Of a stretch of DNA of 64,000 bases, positions 1 to 8,916 are shown piece after piece. This DNA is from Microbacterium galbinum (GTDB lineage Bacteria; Actinomycetota; Actinomycetes; Actinomycetales; Microbacteriaceae). Location of the stretch: the NCBI RefSeq assembly GCF_023101185.1, contig NZ_CP078077.1, positions 711,630 through 775,629 of the forward strand, given 5' to 3'. The notes beneath the pieces were generated by a model, which saw nothing but the letters and a program-made list of their open reading frames with translations, ran no database searches and had not been told where the DNA came from. Each line of letters begins with the position of its first letter. The stretch's first letter is position 1. The position numbers and the translations under genes are program-made.

Positions 1-3000
1 CCGTGCCGTCCCACTGATCGTCGACCCGCACGCGGTCGGCGTTGTTCACGGTGAAGATGCCGTTGTGCGGGTAGATCGTGTTGTCCTTCGACAGGTGCAC
101 GTACGAGTACTCGGTGTCGGACTTCCACCCGAACACGATGATGACGTCGCGGTTGTTGACCGACGCCTTCTCATCGATGCGCACCTGGGCCGAGAGATCG
201 AACGACCCGAGCTCGGGACCCTCGTTCAGCACGGCGTACTCGAAGGGACGACGGATGCCGTCGTTCGGGTTCGTGCCCGCCTCGGTGAGCACGATCTGAT
301 CGCCGGGGAAGTCCCACTTCGCCGGCGTGCGCGGTGCCCAGTTCTCCTCACCCATCACGTCGGTGATCACCTGCCCGTCGGGCGTGCAGGCGGCCGGGGC
401 CGGCGGCTCGACGGGCGGAACCGCGTAGAGCGCGTACTGCGCCGCGATCTGCTCGGCGGTCGGCACCGTGTCGAGCAGCATCACGTCGTCCATGCGGCCG
501 TGGAACGGGTTGGCCTCGCGCGTGTTCTGCGGGAAGCTGCCGCCGATCTTGATGCCCGCGGGCGTGGTGTCGCTCGTCGCGCCCCCACCCCACGGGTTCG
601 CCGCGGTGTACCGCCCGGCGAGTTCCTCGCCGTTCATGTACAGCTTCATCTCGCCGCCGGCGAAGTCGAAGGTGGCGGCGAGATGCACCCACTGCCCCTT
701 CTTCAGGATCTCGTCCCACGGCAGGTCGGCCGCGAACGTCCACGACCCCGCCCCGTCGACCCGGCGACCGAGCGCGACGAGCTTGAGCTCGCCGTCGACC
801 GTGATGACCTCGAGCAGCGCGCGCACCGCATGGCCGTCGGAAGTGCCGGTGAGCACGCCCGCGAGACCGATCGCGTTGTAGACGTCGTCGGGGTTGGCGG
901 TGCCGGAGTTCAGCGCCGGATGATCGCCGGTGGGCTTGAACCAGCCCATCACCGAGATCTCCTCGGCACCGGCGAAGTCACCGAGCGAGTCGACGCCCGC
1001 GGCGTCGTAGACCCCCGCCTTCCAGTCGTCGTTCGAGGCCGTCGTCGGGCTCATCTGCTGCGTCTGCAGCGCCTTGCCCGCCCCCGGGTACGCCCGGTCG
1101 GCGACCCGCTGCTCGACGCCGCCGTTGATCAGCGCGATGTCGGTGCCCGAGCGCCCCTGGTCGACCTCGACCGTCGGGTCGGCGCCCGGGTGGTCGAAGT
1201 CGTGGTGGGTGACGACGTTCGGTGCCAGCTCGGGCAGCACGAACGGCGACGACGGGCCCGCCTCGCGGGCGCCCGTCACCTTCCAGATCTTGCCGTTCGC
1301 CTTCGAGACGAGGTACAGCTCGCCGTCGGCATCCGATCCGAAGCGCAGGTCGACGCGCGTGTCGCCCACCAGCTCCTGGAAGGTGGTCTCCTCGCCGTCC
1401 TCGAACACCCGCAGCTGCTCGATCGTGGCGAGATCGTCGATGTCGCCCGCGTTGCGGACCATCTCGTCGGCCTGCGTCGAGAGCACCCATCCGCGCACCA
1501 GATCGGTGAAGAGGTACCGGCCCTGCAGCGCCTCGATGTCACCGCGGTAGACGAAGCCGCCGTTCACGGCCACGCCCGCGTCACCGGTCTGGCCGGGGTC
1601 GCGGTTGTGGTCGTAGGCGGCGACCGGGTAGGTGAAGCCGAACTCGGCGTCGTTTTCGGGCAGCGGGAAGATCTGCCGGTTCTCGGCGAGGAACGAGCCC
1701 TCGCGCACCGACCAGCCGAAGTTGTCGCCCGGCTCGACGGCGTAGATCGACTCGACCTGCCACTCGCCGATGTGGGCGAGGTACATGGTGTGGTCGCCCT
1801 CGGGATCCCAGCTGATGCGGTGCGGGTCGCGCAGACCCACCGCGTAGATCTCGGGCAGCGCGTCCGCGTCGTCGAGGAACGGATTGTCGGCGGGGATGCC
1901 GTACGCGCCGTTCTCGCTGTCGTCACCGGTCGGGTCGATGCGCAGCACCTTGCCCTGCGGGGTGGCGAGATCCTGCGGGTTGCCGTTGCCGACGCCGTTA
2001 CCGCCGTCGCCGACGAGGATGTACAGGATGCCGTGCTCGGCGGTGCCTTCGGCAGCCGTCGGGTTGAACGCGATCTGCTGCACCGTGTGCACGCGTCCGC
2101 CGAAGGGGATGCGCATGACCTCGCGGTGCGTGCCGGAGAACGTCTCCGCCGAGGGGTCGGATGCCGTCCACTCGGTGATCACGCTGTGGAACTGCGTGTT
2201 GCCGTAGGCCGGGAAGTCCGGGGTGTCCTCGGTGAGGGCCGTGCCGCCCTCGGTGTGCACGGTGTAGAAGAGCCCGTTCTCGGCGAAGTCCGGGTGGAAC
2301 TCGGCCGCGCCGAGTCCCGTGCCCAGCCCTGCGCTGTTGTGGAAGTTATCGACGAACTCGTCGCGCACGTTGAGATACGGAACGTACTCGCCCGACTCCT
2401 TGTCGACGAGGTACAGGATCGCGTTGTTGTCGGGCACCATCAGGCGGCCCGAGTCGTCGGGGACCTCGTCGAGGTGCGTGATGCGGTTGTGCCGCACCAG
2501 ACGCGGGTCCTGCGTGGCCGGGGTCGTCGTCGACTCGGGCAGCTGGGCGAGCTCGGTGACCTCGATGCCCAGGCTCGAGAGCTCGGGGTCGGGCAGCGGG
2601 TTCAGCAGCGGCTCGGTGGGGGTCTCCCCGGGAGCACAGTCGCCCTCGTTGCCGGTGGCGATCGCGAGGTTCTCGCCCGTCGTGTCGACCGCGACGTCGT
2701 CGAGCAGCAGACGCCCGGTGCTGGTGGCGCCGTTCTTCCAGAAGAAGCGGTCGAGGTCGCCGTTCACGGCCTGACGGAAGCCGAACTGCTGCTCGGTGCC
2801 CTCGGGCAGGCGGGTGATCTCGTCGTAGGCGCCGCCCTGGCTGTAGACGGCGACCTTGTCGGTGGCGTTGTCGGCGACGATCCAGACGCACTGCCAGGCG
2901 TCGCGCGACCAGACGCCGGCGGACTTGAACGCGTTGCCGTCGCGGACGCGCAGCACGTCGTCGTTCTGGTTGTTCACGTATGCGCGGCTGTGCGTGTAGT

Positions 3001-3421
3001 CGTTCGGGGCGTCGACGTCGGTCAGGCCGAACGAGGTGTCGACGCTGCCCGTGCGCAGGAAGCGGAAGAACAGCGTGCCGGTCGTTCCCTCGGCGATCGC
3101 CGGGATCTCGCGGAACGCCTGCTGCCCGCCGCCGACCGACTCGACGACCTGGTTGTTGCCGTTGAGCGGATCGGCGACGACGCGGGGAGCAGCGGATGCC
3201 GTCCACCCGTCCTGCCCGTTCAGCGCCGAGCGCTCGTAGCCCTCGAAGTCGATCACCTCGGGGAACGTGGCATCGGCCGTCGCGGGGGTGGCGGCGAGCA
3301 GGGTGCCGATCATGGCCGCGGCGATGGCGGCCGCCCCGGCTCTGCGGTGGCGCCTCCCGCCCGGTGGCACGGCATCCGTTCGCCGGTGCGCGCTCGTCGA
3401 CCGTGTGTTTCGCTTCTGCAT
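1..3421 (-). CDS. Secreted PQQ-type sugar dehydrogenase (sorbosone dehydrogenase family) with LamG-like domain, 3' end missing
   Basis: The frame is open from ATG at 3421 to the window edge, about 1140 residues with no stop, so the C-terminus lies outside. Residues 1-51 look like a signal peptide with an arginine-rich n-region and an end like ATADA. Residues about 55-240 form a beta-rich lectin-like module. Residues about 285-715 match the glucose/sorbosone dehydrogenase beta-propeller (motifs such as LVGDGGNGVGNGNPQ, GLRDPHRISWDP, PGDNFGW). Residues about 740-995 are LamG-like (KKGQWVHLAATFDFAGGEMK). The part after 1010 resembles the DUF1080/3-keto-disaccharide hydrolase jelly roll. Inferred role: extracellular oxidation or processing of a sugar or glycan. 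A LacI-type operator lies upstream. The family is clear; substrate and cofactor use are not. Confidence 0.85.
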   Translation of the reverse strand, partial: MQKRNTRSTSAHRRTDAVPPGGRRHRRAGAAAIAAAMIGTLLAATPATADATFPEVIDFEGYERSALNGQDGWTASAAPRVVADPLNGNNQVVESVGGGQQAFREIPAIAEGTTGTLFFRFLRTGSVDTSFGLTDVDAPNDYTHSRAYVNNQNDDVLRVRDGNAFKSAGVWSRDAWQCVWIVADNATDKVAVYSQGGAYDEITRLPEGTEQQFGFRQAVNGDLDRFFWKNGATSTGRLLLDDVAVDTTGENLAIATGNEGDCAPGETPTEPLLNPLPDPELSSLGIEVTELAQLPESTTTPATQDPRLVRHNRITHLDEVPDDSGRLMVPDNNAILYLVDKESGEYVPYLNVRDEFVDNFHNSAGLGTGLGAAEFHPDFAENGLFYTVHTEGGTALTEDTPDFPAYGNTQFHSVITEWTASDPSAETFSGTHREVMRIPFGGRVHTVQQIAFNPTAAEGTAEHGILYILVGDGGNGVGNGNPQDLATPQGKVLRIDPTGDDSENGAYGIPADNPFLDDADALPEIYAVGLRDPHRISWDPEGDHTMYLAHIGEWQVESIYAVEPGDNFGWSVREGSFLAENRQIFPLPENDAEFGFTYPVAAYDHNRDPGQTGDAGVAVNGGFVYRGDIEALQGRYLFTDLVRGWVLSTQADEMVRNAGDIDDLATIEQLRVFEDGEETTFQELVGDTRVDLRFGSDADGELYLVSKANGKIWKVTGAREAGPSSPFVLPELAPNVVTHHDFDHPGADPTVEVDQGRSGTDIALINGGVEQRVADRAYPGAGKALQTQQMSPTTASNDDWKAGVYDAAGVDSLGDFAGAEEISVMGWFKPTGDHPALNSGTANPDDVYNAIGLAGVLTGTSDGHAVRALLEVITVDGELKLVALGRRVDGAGSWTFAADLPWDEILKKGQWVHLAATFDFAGGEMKLYMNGEELAGRYTAANPWGGGATSDTTPAGIKIGGSFPQNTREANPFHGRMDDVMLLDTVPTAEQIAAQYALYAVPPVEPPAPAACTPDGQVITDVMGEENWAPRTPAKWDFPGDQIVLTEAGTNPNDGIRRPFEYAVLNEGPELGSFDLSAQVRIDEKASVNNRDVIIVFGWKSDTEYSYVHLSKDNTIYPHNGIFTVNNADRVRVDDQWDGT

Positions 3422-3530
3422 CAGAGACCTCTCAACGTCATCGTCGTGTGGTGTCGTGCCGGTGTGGTGTCGCGCTCCTCCCCGGGGCGGCACTGCAGAG
3501 GGGAGGGCGATCAGCGGTACGGAAGCGCAT

Positions 3531-3557
3531 GCGTAAGCGCTTTCGCAACCGCTTTCG
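3531..3557. promoter_or_regulatory. LacI-type operator upstream of the secreted PQQ/LamG gene
   Basis: GCGTAAGCGCTTTCGC at 3531-3546 is a 16-bp palindrome with one mismatched pair and the central CG typical of LacI-family sites. A half-site CGCTTTCG follows at 3550-3557. The same core, AAGCGCTT, occurs in the operator pair at 12914-12939 next to the LacI gene. The site is about 110 bp upstream of the ATG at 3421, so it could repress that gene. Binding by the LacI protein at 13016-14044 is inferred. Confidence 0.65.
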
Positions 3558-3618
3558 TCGAGGCTAGCGTGGAGGGTGGAGTGAGGCAAGGGTCATCTGC
3601 CGGAGACTGCGGCCGCGG

Positions 3619-4746
3619 TCAGCCCAGCGAGCGCGCGAGCACTGCCCCGGCATCCCGCAGCCAGCGCGCCGGGTCCTGCATCGCGGCCTCGCCCGATCCC
3701 GCGAGCTCGGTCAACGAGGCATGCGCGGCGAACGCCGAGGTGTCGGCATCCGCATCGATCCGCCCGGCCACGAGGAGAGCATCGACCCCGGCGTCGACCG
3801 CAATCGCCGCGACGTACGAGGGCACCTTGCCGGCGCCCGACTGCCCGTCGAACGCGCCCTCGCCGGTGATCACGACGGTCGGACCGACAGCGGATGCCTC
3901 GGCCAGCGCACCCGGGAGCCCCACGAGTTCGCCGACCTCGGCCGAACCGGCCACGAGTCGCGCACCCCAGGCCAGCAGGCCGAAACCGGTGCCTCCGGCC
4001 GCGCCGGCACCCGGGGTCTCGGAATCAGCCGGCAGCAGAGCGGCGAGCCGCGCGAGCGCCGCATCAGCGCGCTCGATTGCATCGCCCGCGAGCCCCTTCT
4101 GCGGGCCGAACACCGCCGCCGCCCCGAGCGATCCCACCAGTGGATTCGTCACGTCGCTGAGCACGAGAACGCCACCCGGGGGCAGAGCGCGCAGCCCGGT
4201 CAGATCGACGGACGCGAGCTCGGCGAGCCCGCGGGCACCGACCGCGATCGGCGCCCCGGACGCGTCCAGGAACCGCGCGCCCAGCGCCGTCAGCATCCCG
4301 GTCCCGCCGTCGGTCGACGCACTCGACCCGATCCCGAGCACGAGGCGCGAGACCCCGGCGTCGAGGGCGGCGGCGATCGCCTGTCCGAAGCCGAGCGTGT
4401 GCGCCTCCTCCCCGATGCGCCGCTCGCCGAGCAGTTCGATGCCGCTCGTCGAGGCGAGCTCGACGACACCCGTGCCGCCCGGGGCGTCGGGCGTCGCCGG
4501 CAGCCTCAGCCACGCGGCATCCGTGGGCGCACCGTCCGGACCCGTCACCCGTACCGGCACGCGCACCGCACCGTCGACCGCGGCGGCGAAGGCATCGACC
4601 GTGCCCTCTCCCCCGTCGGCCATCGGCCGCAGCACCACACGATCGCCGGGGCGCACCGAGCCCCACCCCGCGGCGAGCGCGGCGGCGACCTCGGCGGCAC
4701 CGATCGTGCCCTTGAAGCTGTCGGGGGCGAAGACGACGGTGTGCAC
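3619..4746 (-). CDS. glxK: Glycerate kinase (GarK/GlxK family)
   Basis: This 375-residue protein has the normal length for the glycerate kinase type-1 family, which phosphorylates glycerate with ATP to feed lower glycolysis. It begins GTG at 4746 with the family start VVFAPDSFKGT, has the glycine-rich LGIGSSASTDGGTGML stretch near residue 140, and the late GEGAFDGQSGAGK motif near residue 297. It is the last gene of the minus-strand catabolic run that includes the sugar isomerase and DUF993 enzyme, suggesting that the pathway yields glycerate. The gap to the upstream gene is only 10 bp and is preceded by a tandem repeat. The enzyme call is firm; the exact product (2- or 3-phosphoglycerate) is not decided here. 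Confidence 0.92.
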   Translation of the reverse strand: MHTVVFAPDSFKGTIGAAEVAAALAAGWGSVRPGDRVVLRPMADGGEGTVDAFAAAVDGAVRVPVRVTGPDGAPTDAAWLRLPATPDAPGGTGVVELASTSGIELLGERRIGEEAHTLGFGQAIAAALDAGVSRLVLGIGSSASTDGGTGMLTALGARFLDASGAPIAVGARGLAELASVDLTGLRALPPGGVLVLSDVTNPLVGSLGAAAVFGPQKGLAGDAIERADAALARLAALLPADSETPGAGAAGGTGFGLLAWGARLVAGSAEVGELVGLPGALAEASAVGPTVVITGEGAFDGQSGAGKVPSYVAAIAVDAGVDALLVAGRIDADADTSAFAAHASLTELAGSGEAAMQDPARWLRDAGAVLARSLG

Positions 4747-4756
4747 GCTCTCGACC

Positions 4757-5704
4757 CTATGCCGGTCGAGAAGGGGCCGGTCGAGAAGGGGCCGGTCGAG
4801 AAGGGGCCGGTCGAGAAGGGGCGGCGCGAGAGTCCGCCGGCGCGAGGAACGGCGAGACGCTGCGCCCGAAGGTCTCGGCCGTGCGCCGCACGACGGCGGC
4901 CGGATCGTCGGCCCAGATGTCGGCGTGGAAGATCTCGACCTCGACGTCGCGGTCGTACCCGGTGGCGACCACGGCCTCGGTGAGGGTGCGCAGGTCGATC
5001 ACGCCCTCGCCCGGATAGTGCCGGCTGAGCAGCACGTCGGCGGGCAGCGGGGTCTTCCAGTCGCACACCTGATAGGTCGCGATGCGCCCCTCGCGTCCGG
5101 CGCGGGCGATCTGGGCGAGCACGTCGGGGTCCCAGAAGATGTGGAACGTGTCGACGGCGGCACCCACCACCTGCGGGTCGAAGTCGGCGGCGATGTCGAG
5201 CGCCTGCCCGAGGGTCGAGACGACGCAGCGGTCGGTCGCGAACATCGGATGCAGCGGCTCGATCGCGAGCGTCACCCCCGCTTCTGCGGCGTAGGGCGCG
5301 AGATCGCCGATCGCATCGCGCACCCGCTCGCGGGCTCCAGCGATGTCGCGCGAGCCCTCGGGCAGCCCGCCGGCGACGAGCACCAGCACGGCGGTCGATC
5401 CGGCAGCACCGGCGGCGGCGAGCGCCGCCGTCTCGTCGATCGCGACGCGGTTGTCGTCGAGCGATGCATGCCGGGCGTCGCCGTCGGGCACCGTGAAGAA
5501 TCCGCCGCGGCAGTGGGTCGTGAAACGCAGTCCCGAGTCGGCGAGCATCGCCGCCGCGGTCTCGAGCCCCACGGCCTGCACGGGCTCGCGCCACAGACCG
5601 ATCGCCTCGATGCCGGCGTCGCGCGTGACGTCGAGGGCGGTGCGGAGGTCGGCGTGCTTGATGGTGGCCTGGTTGATCGACAGACGGGGATCGGGCGCGG
5701 TCAT
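4757..5704 (-). CDS. Sugar phosphate isomerase/epimerase (xylose isomerase-like TIM barrel)
   Basis: The protein has 315 residues from ATG 5704, chosen because GGAG lies about 10 nt upstream; an in-frame ATG at 5731 would overlap the preceding gene. The AP-endonuclease-2/xylose-isomerase barrel is seen in the likely metal ligands within IEPLHP, AAVDTFHIFW and VEVEIFH. Members isomerise or epimerise sugars or act on 3-keto sugars. It follows the DUF993 gene by 13 bp and precedes glycerate kinase, so it belongs to the same pathway. Unusual: the last 20 or so residues are four copies of APSRP encoded by a perfect 15-bp minisatellite, outside the barrel. The substrate is unknown. Confidence 0.85.
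   Translation of the reverse strand: MTAPDPRLSINQATIKHADLRTALDVTRDAGIEAIGLWREPVQAVGLETAAAMLADSGLRFTTHCRGGFFTVPDGDARHASLDDNRVAIDETAALAAAGAAGSTAVLVLVAGGLPEGSRDIAGARERVRDAIGDLAPYAAEAGVTLAIEPLHPMFATDRCVVSTLGQALDIAADFDPQVVGAAVDTFHIFWDPDVLAQIARAGREGRIATYQVCDWKTPLPADVLLSRHYPGEGVIDLRTLTEAVVATGYDRDVEVEIFHADIWADDPAAVVRRTAETFGRSVSPFLAPADSRAAPSRPAPSRPAPSRPAPSRPA
4761..4820. repeat. Minisatellite: four perfect copies of a 15-bp unit
   Basis: The unit GCCGGTCGAGAAGGG is repeated head to tail at 4761-4775, 4776-4790, 4791-4805 and 4806-4820 without a mismatch. It is a multiple of three, so a copy-number change adds or removes one APSRP pentapeptide at the C-terminus of the isomerase and keeps the frame. 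It ends just before the stop codon at 4757-4759. The repeats are contiguous, so this is not a CRISPR array. Confidence 0.95.
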
Positions 5705-5717
5705 GCGAGCACTCCAT

Positions 5718-6920
5718 TCATGCGAGAACACCGTTCAGCTTCAGCAGCGCGTGCCAGCGGCCGGCCGCGAGGTCGGGGTTCTCCAGCGCGCGCGCCTCGT
5801 TGGCGAGCTCGACGATGCGCGACAGGTGCGGCAGGCTGCGCGCGGAGTGCAGGCCGCCGACCATCTGAAACGCGGGCTGGTGACCGTTCAACCACGACAC
5901 GAACGCGACGCCCGTCTTGTAGTAGAAGGTCGGCGCCGCGAAGATCTGCCGGCTCAGCGCCTCGGTCGGGCCGAGGATCTCGAGGTAGCGGCCGGGGTCG
6001 CCGGCATCCAGCGCCTGGATCGCCGCCGAGGCCGACGTCGTCAGTGCCGCGAAGGCTCCGAGCAGCGCGTCGGAGTGCCGACGCGGCTCGGCCGCCTCGC
6101 TCACGGGCTGCGCGGCGTCCGGCACGTCCGCTCCACCGATGAGGCCGACGTAATTGAAGTCGTCGCCGGTGAACATGCGCACGCCCTCCGGCAGGCGGTC
6201 GCGCACAGCGACCTCGGATGCCGCGTCGAGCAGGCTCATCTTGACGCCCGACACCTTGTCGGGATTCTCGCCGATGATCTCGATCAGCACATCGGATGCC
6301 GCGCGCCAGTCGTCCGACCCGAAATACCCCTGCAGCACGGGGTCGAAGGCGGTGCCGAGCCAGTGCAGCACGACCGGGGTCGTCGCCGCCCCCAGCACCT
6401 CGCGGTACACCCGACGGTAGTCGTCGGCCGACCGGGCGGCGCGTGCCAGGTGGCGCGACGCCATGATCACGGGGCCGGCACCCTGCTCCTCGGTGAAGTG
6501 CAGCTGCGTCTTGTAGGCGTCGATCACGGCATCCACCGTGATCTGCTCGTCGTCGACGTGGTCGGTGTTGACCCCGACGACGACCGCACCGCCCTCCTCG
6601 CGGGCGACCGCGGCCGAGCGCGAGATCAGCTCGCGGGTGGCCGCGGCATCCAGTCCCATGTTTCGCTGGGCGGTGTCCATCGCGTCGGCCACGCCCAACC
6701 CCCACGCGTAGGCGTGGCGGCGGAAGGCGAGCGTCGCATCCCAGTCGATCTCGGCGGGACGCCCCGGGGTGTTGTCTCCCGCGACCTTCGGCACGACGTG
6801 CGCCGCGGCGTAGGCCACGCGGCTCCGCAACGGGCCGTCGGGGCGGGTGTAGGCGGGCGCCTCGGACAGCTCGACCTGCGAGGTCGAGCCGTCCGGGGCG
6901 AGCAGGGTGAGCGCGCCCAT
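5718..6920 (-). CDS. DUF993 protein (dihydrodipicolinate synthase-like TIM barrel)
   Basis: The protein has 400 residues. ATG 6920 is preferred because GAGGGG sits at good distance; a GTG at 6929 overlaps the previous stop but has no spaced ribosome site. It matches the DUF993 family, annotated as dihydrodipicolinate synthase-like, with segments such as DWDATLAFRRHAYAWGLGVADAMDTAQRNMGL and LSLPHLSRIVELANEARALENP-like C-terminal helices. The biochemical role is not established; a class I aldolase or lyase is the usual guess. It lies between a Gfo/Idh oxidoreductase and a sugar isomerase with gaps of 5 and 13 bp, consistent with one pathway acting on an oxidised sugar. Confidence 0.85.
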   Translation of the reverse strand: MGALTLLAPDGSTSQVELSEAPAYTRPDGPLRSRVAYAAAHVVPKVAGDNTPGRPAEIDWDATLAFRRHAYAWGLGVADAMDTAQRNMGLDAAATRELISRSAAVAREEGGAVVVGVNTDHVDDEQITVDAVIDAYKTQLHFTEEQGAGPVIMASRHLARAARSADDYRRVYREVLGAATTPVVLHWLGTAFDPVLQGYFGSDDWRAASDVLIEIIGENPDKVSGVKMSLLDAASEVAVRDRLPEGVRMFTGDDFNYVGLIGGADVPDAAQPVSEAAEPRRHSDALLGAFAALTTSASAAIQALDAGDPGRYLEILGPTEALSRQIFAAPTFYYKTGVAFVSWLNGHQPAFQMVGGLHSARSLPHLSRIVELANEARALENPDLAAGRWHALLKLNGVLA

Positions 6921-6925
6921 GGTCG

Positions 6926-8128
6926 TCACCCCTCGGCGAGCGGGGTCAGTTCGATCTTGCGCCCCTCGCGCGACGACGCGAGTCCTGCCTCGGCGAGCTG
7001 CACGCCGCGGGCACCCGCGAGCAGGTCGAACGCGTAGTCGGTGCCGAGAACGTACGACTCCAGGAACTCCTCCCACTGCTGCCGGAAACCGTTCTGGAAG
7101 ACCTCGTTCGTCGGCACGCCGGCCCAGTCAGCCGCGTAGTCGTGGTCGTCGGCGAGGTCGGGGTTCCACACCGGCTTCGGGGTGGCGTTGCGGTGCTGGA
7201 TCTTGGCACCGAAGAGCCCGACGACCGCCGAGCCGAGCGTGCCGTCGACGTGGAACTCGACGAGCTCGTCGCGGTTGACGCGCACGGTCCACGAGGAGTT
7301 GATCTGCGCGATCGCCCCGCCCTCGAGCTCGAAGATGCCGTACGCGGCGTCCTCCGCGGTGGCGACGTAGCGCTCGCCGTGCTCGTCCCAGCGGTCGGGG
7401 ATGTGCACGGCCGCCTGCGCGTAGACGCTCTCGACCGTGCCGAACAGGTTCTCGAGCACGTAGTTCCAGTGCGGGAACATGTCGACGATGATGCCGCCGC
7501 CGTCCTCGGTGCGGTAGTTCCAGCTCGGGCGCTGCGCGGGCTGCCAGTCGCCCTCGAAGACCCAGTAGCCGAACTCGCCGCGCACCGAGAGGATGCGCCC
7601 GAAGAAGCCCGAGTCGATCAGTCGCTTGAGCTTCTGCAGACCGGGGAGGTAGAGCTTGTCGTGCACGACACCGGTCTTGACGCCGGCCTCACGGGCGAGG
7701 CGGGCGAGTTCGAGCGACTCCTCGAGCGACTCGGCGGTCGGCTTCTCGGTGTAGATCGTCTTGCCGGCCGCGATCGCCTTGCGCAGCGCCGTGGCGCGCG
7801 CCTTCGTCACGAGGAAGTCGGCGTAGATCTCCCACTGGGGATCGGCGAGCGCCGCATCGAGATCCGTCGTGTAGTCGGCGATGCCGTGGCGCTCCGCGAG
7901 CTCGGCGAGCTTCGTCTCGCTGCGGCCGACGAGGAGCGGCCGCACCGTCACCCTCGTGCCGTCGGAGAGTTCGATGCCGCCCTCGTCGCGGATCGCGAGG
8001 ATCGAGCGCACGAGGTGCTGGCGGTAGCCCATGCGTCCCGAGACGCCGTTCATGATGATGCCGATCTCGCGCGTCTTCGCGGGAGCGGATGCGGGAGCCT
8101 CGGGAGAGGCGGTGGTGGTGAGTGACAT
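6926..8128 (-). CDS. Gfo/Idh/MocA family NAD(P)-dependent oxidoreductase
   Basis: The protein has 400 residues from ATG 8128. Another ATG at 8161 is possible but lacks a ribosome site. The N-terminal Rossmann segment reads GIIMNGVSGRMGYR, followed near residue 125 by the EKP motif (TIYTEKPTAESLEE) that is the Gfo/Idh hallmark, and later by GGGIIVDMFPHWNYV, which carries a likely catalytic-region histidine. Such enzymes oxidise or reduce sugars, inositols and their derivatives. It stands between the ABC importer genes and the DUF993 gene, so it probably takes the first step after uptake. The family is certain; the substrate is not. Confidence 0.88.
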   Translation of the reverse strand: MSLTTTASPEAPASAPAKTREIGIIMNGVSGRMGYRQHLVRSILAIRDEGGIELSDGTRVTVRPLLVGRSETKLAELAERHGIADYTTDLDAALADPQWEIYADFLVTKARATALRKAIAAGKTIYTEKPTAESLEESLELARLAREAGVKTGVVHDKLYLPGLQKLKRLIDSGFFGRILSVRGEFGYWVFEGDWQPAQRPSWNYRTEDGGGIIVDMFPHWNYVLENLFGTVESVYAQAAVHIPDRWDEHGERYVATAEDAAYGIFELEGGAIAQINSSWTVRVNRDELVEFHVDGTLGSAVVGLFGAKIQHRNATPKPVWNPDLADDHDYAADWAGVPTNEVFQNGFRQQWEEFLESYVLGTDYAFDLLAGARGVQLAEAGLASSREGRKIELTPLAEG

Positions 8129-8166
8129 CTCGTTCCGTTCTTCCGTCAGGGTGCTGTTCATGCGAG

Positions 8167-8916
8167 TCAGTTGCCGGCCGCGGCGGGCTTGCCGCCGAGG
8201 TAGAGCGCGGCGAGGGTGGGGTCGGCGAGCAGTTCGGATGCCGGGCCAGAGATGTGCACGCGACCGAGGTCGAGCACGCAGCCGATGTCGGCGGTCTCGA
8301 GCGCCCGTCGCGCGTTCTGCTCGACGAGCAGCACCGCGGTTCCGGCATCGCGCATGCGCACGATCTGCTCGAACACCTTCTCGGTGGTCTTGGGGTCGAG
8401 GCCCATCGACGGCTCGTCGAGGAGCACGACCTTGGGGCTCACCATGAGCGACCGGGCGAACTCGACCTGCTTCTGCTGGCCGCCCGAGAGGAGCCCGGCG
8501 AGCTGCTTCCACCGCTCCCCCACGATGGGGAAGAGGTTCTGCACGAACTCCACGCGCTCGTGGATCACCTTCTGGTCCTTGAGGGTGAAGGCACCGAGCA
8601 TCACGTTCTCGCCGACCGTCATCTCGCGGAAGACGCTGTGGCCCTGCAGCACGTGGGCGAGGCCGTGGCGCAGCATCGACTGCGGGCCCTCACCGGTGAT
8701 GTCGCGGCCGTCGACCTCGATCTTCCCCGAGCGCGGCTTGAGCATGCCGCTCGCGACCTTCAGCACGGTCGACTTGCCGGCGCCGTTCGGCCCCACGAGG
8801 CAGACCACCGATCCCGGCGGCACCTCGACGGTGAGACCGCGCAGCACGAGCGCCGCCCGGCCGTACCCGGCCTCGATGTCGCGCAGCTCGAGCAGGTTCT
8901 TCGCTTCAGACTCCAA
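8167..8916 (-). CDS. livF: Liv-type ABC importer, ATP-binding protein (LivF-like)
   Basis: This is a 249-residue cytoplasmic ATPase with Walker A GPNGAGKST at residues 42-50, the signature LSGGQQKQ, and Walker B VVLLDEPSMGLDP. Length and sequence fit LivF of branched-chain-amino-acid-type importers. It overlaps the LivG-like gene by 11 bp and completes a five-gene importer (two ATPases, two permeases, one lipoprotein). Because the neighbours are sugar-type enzymes and the divergent regulator is LacI-type, the cargo is more likely a carbohydrate or its acid than an amino acid; that part is inference. Confidence 0.92.
   Translation of the reverse strand: MESEAKNLLELRDIEAGYGRAALVLRGLTVEVPPGSVVCLVGPNGAGKSTVLKVASGMLKPRSGKIEVDGRDITGEGPQSMLRHGLAHVLQGHSVFREMTVGENVMLGAFTLKDQKVIHERVEFVQNLFPIVGERWKQLAGLLSGGQQKQVEFARSLMVSPKVVLLDEPSMGLDPKTTEKVFEQIVRMRDAGTAVLLVEQNARRALETADIGCVLDLGRVHISGPASELLADPTLAALYLGGKPAAAGN

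Noticed and set aside
4761..4820. Possible CRISPR-like repeat
   Set aside because: The units are contiguous with no spacers, and no cas gene is present.
65..6142. Plus-strand open frame of 2025 codons
   Set aside because: It is antisense to the PQQ/LamG, glycerate kinase, isomerase and DUF993 genes. Its translation is low-complexity Arg/Val/Gly/His, as expected from the complement of high-GC codons.
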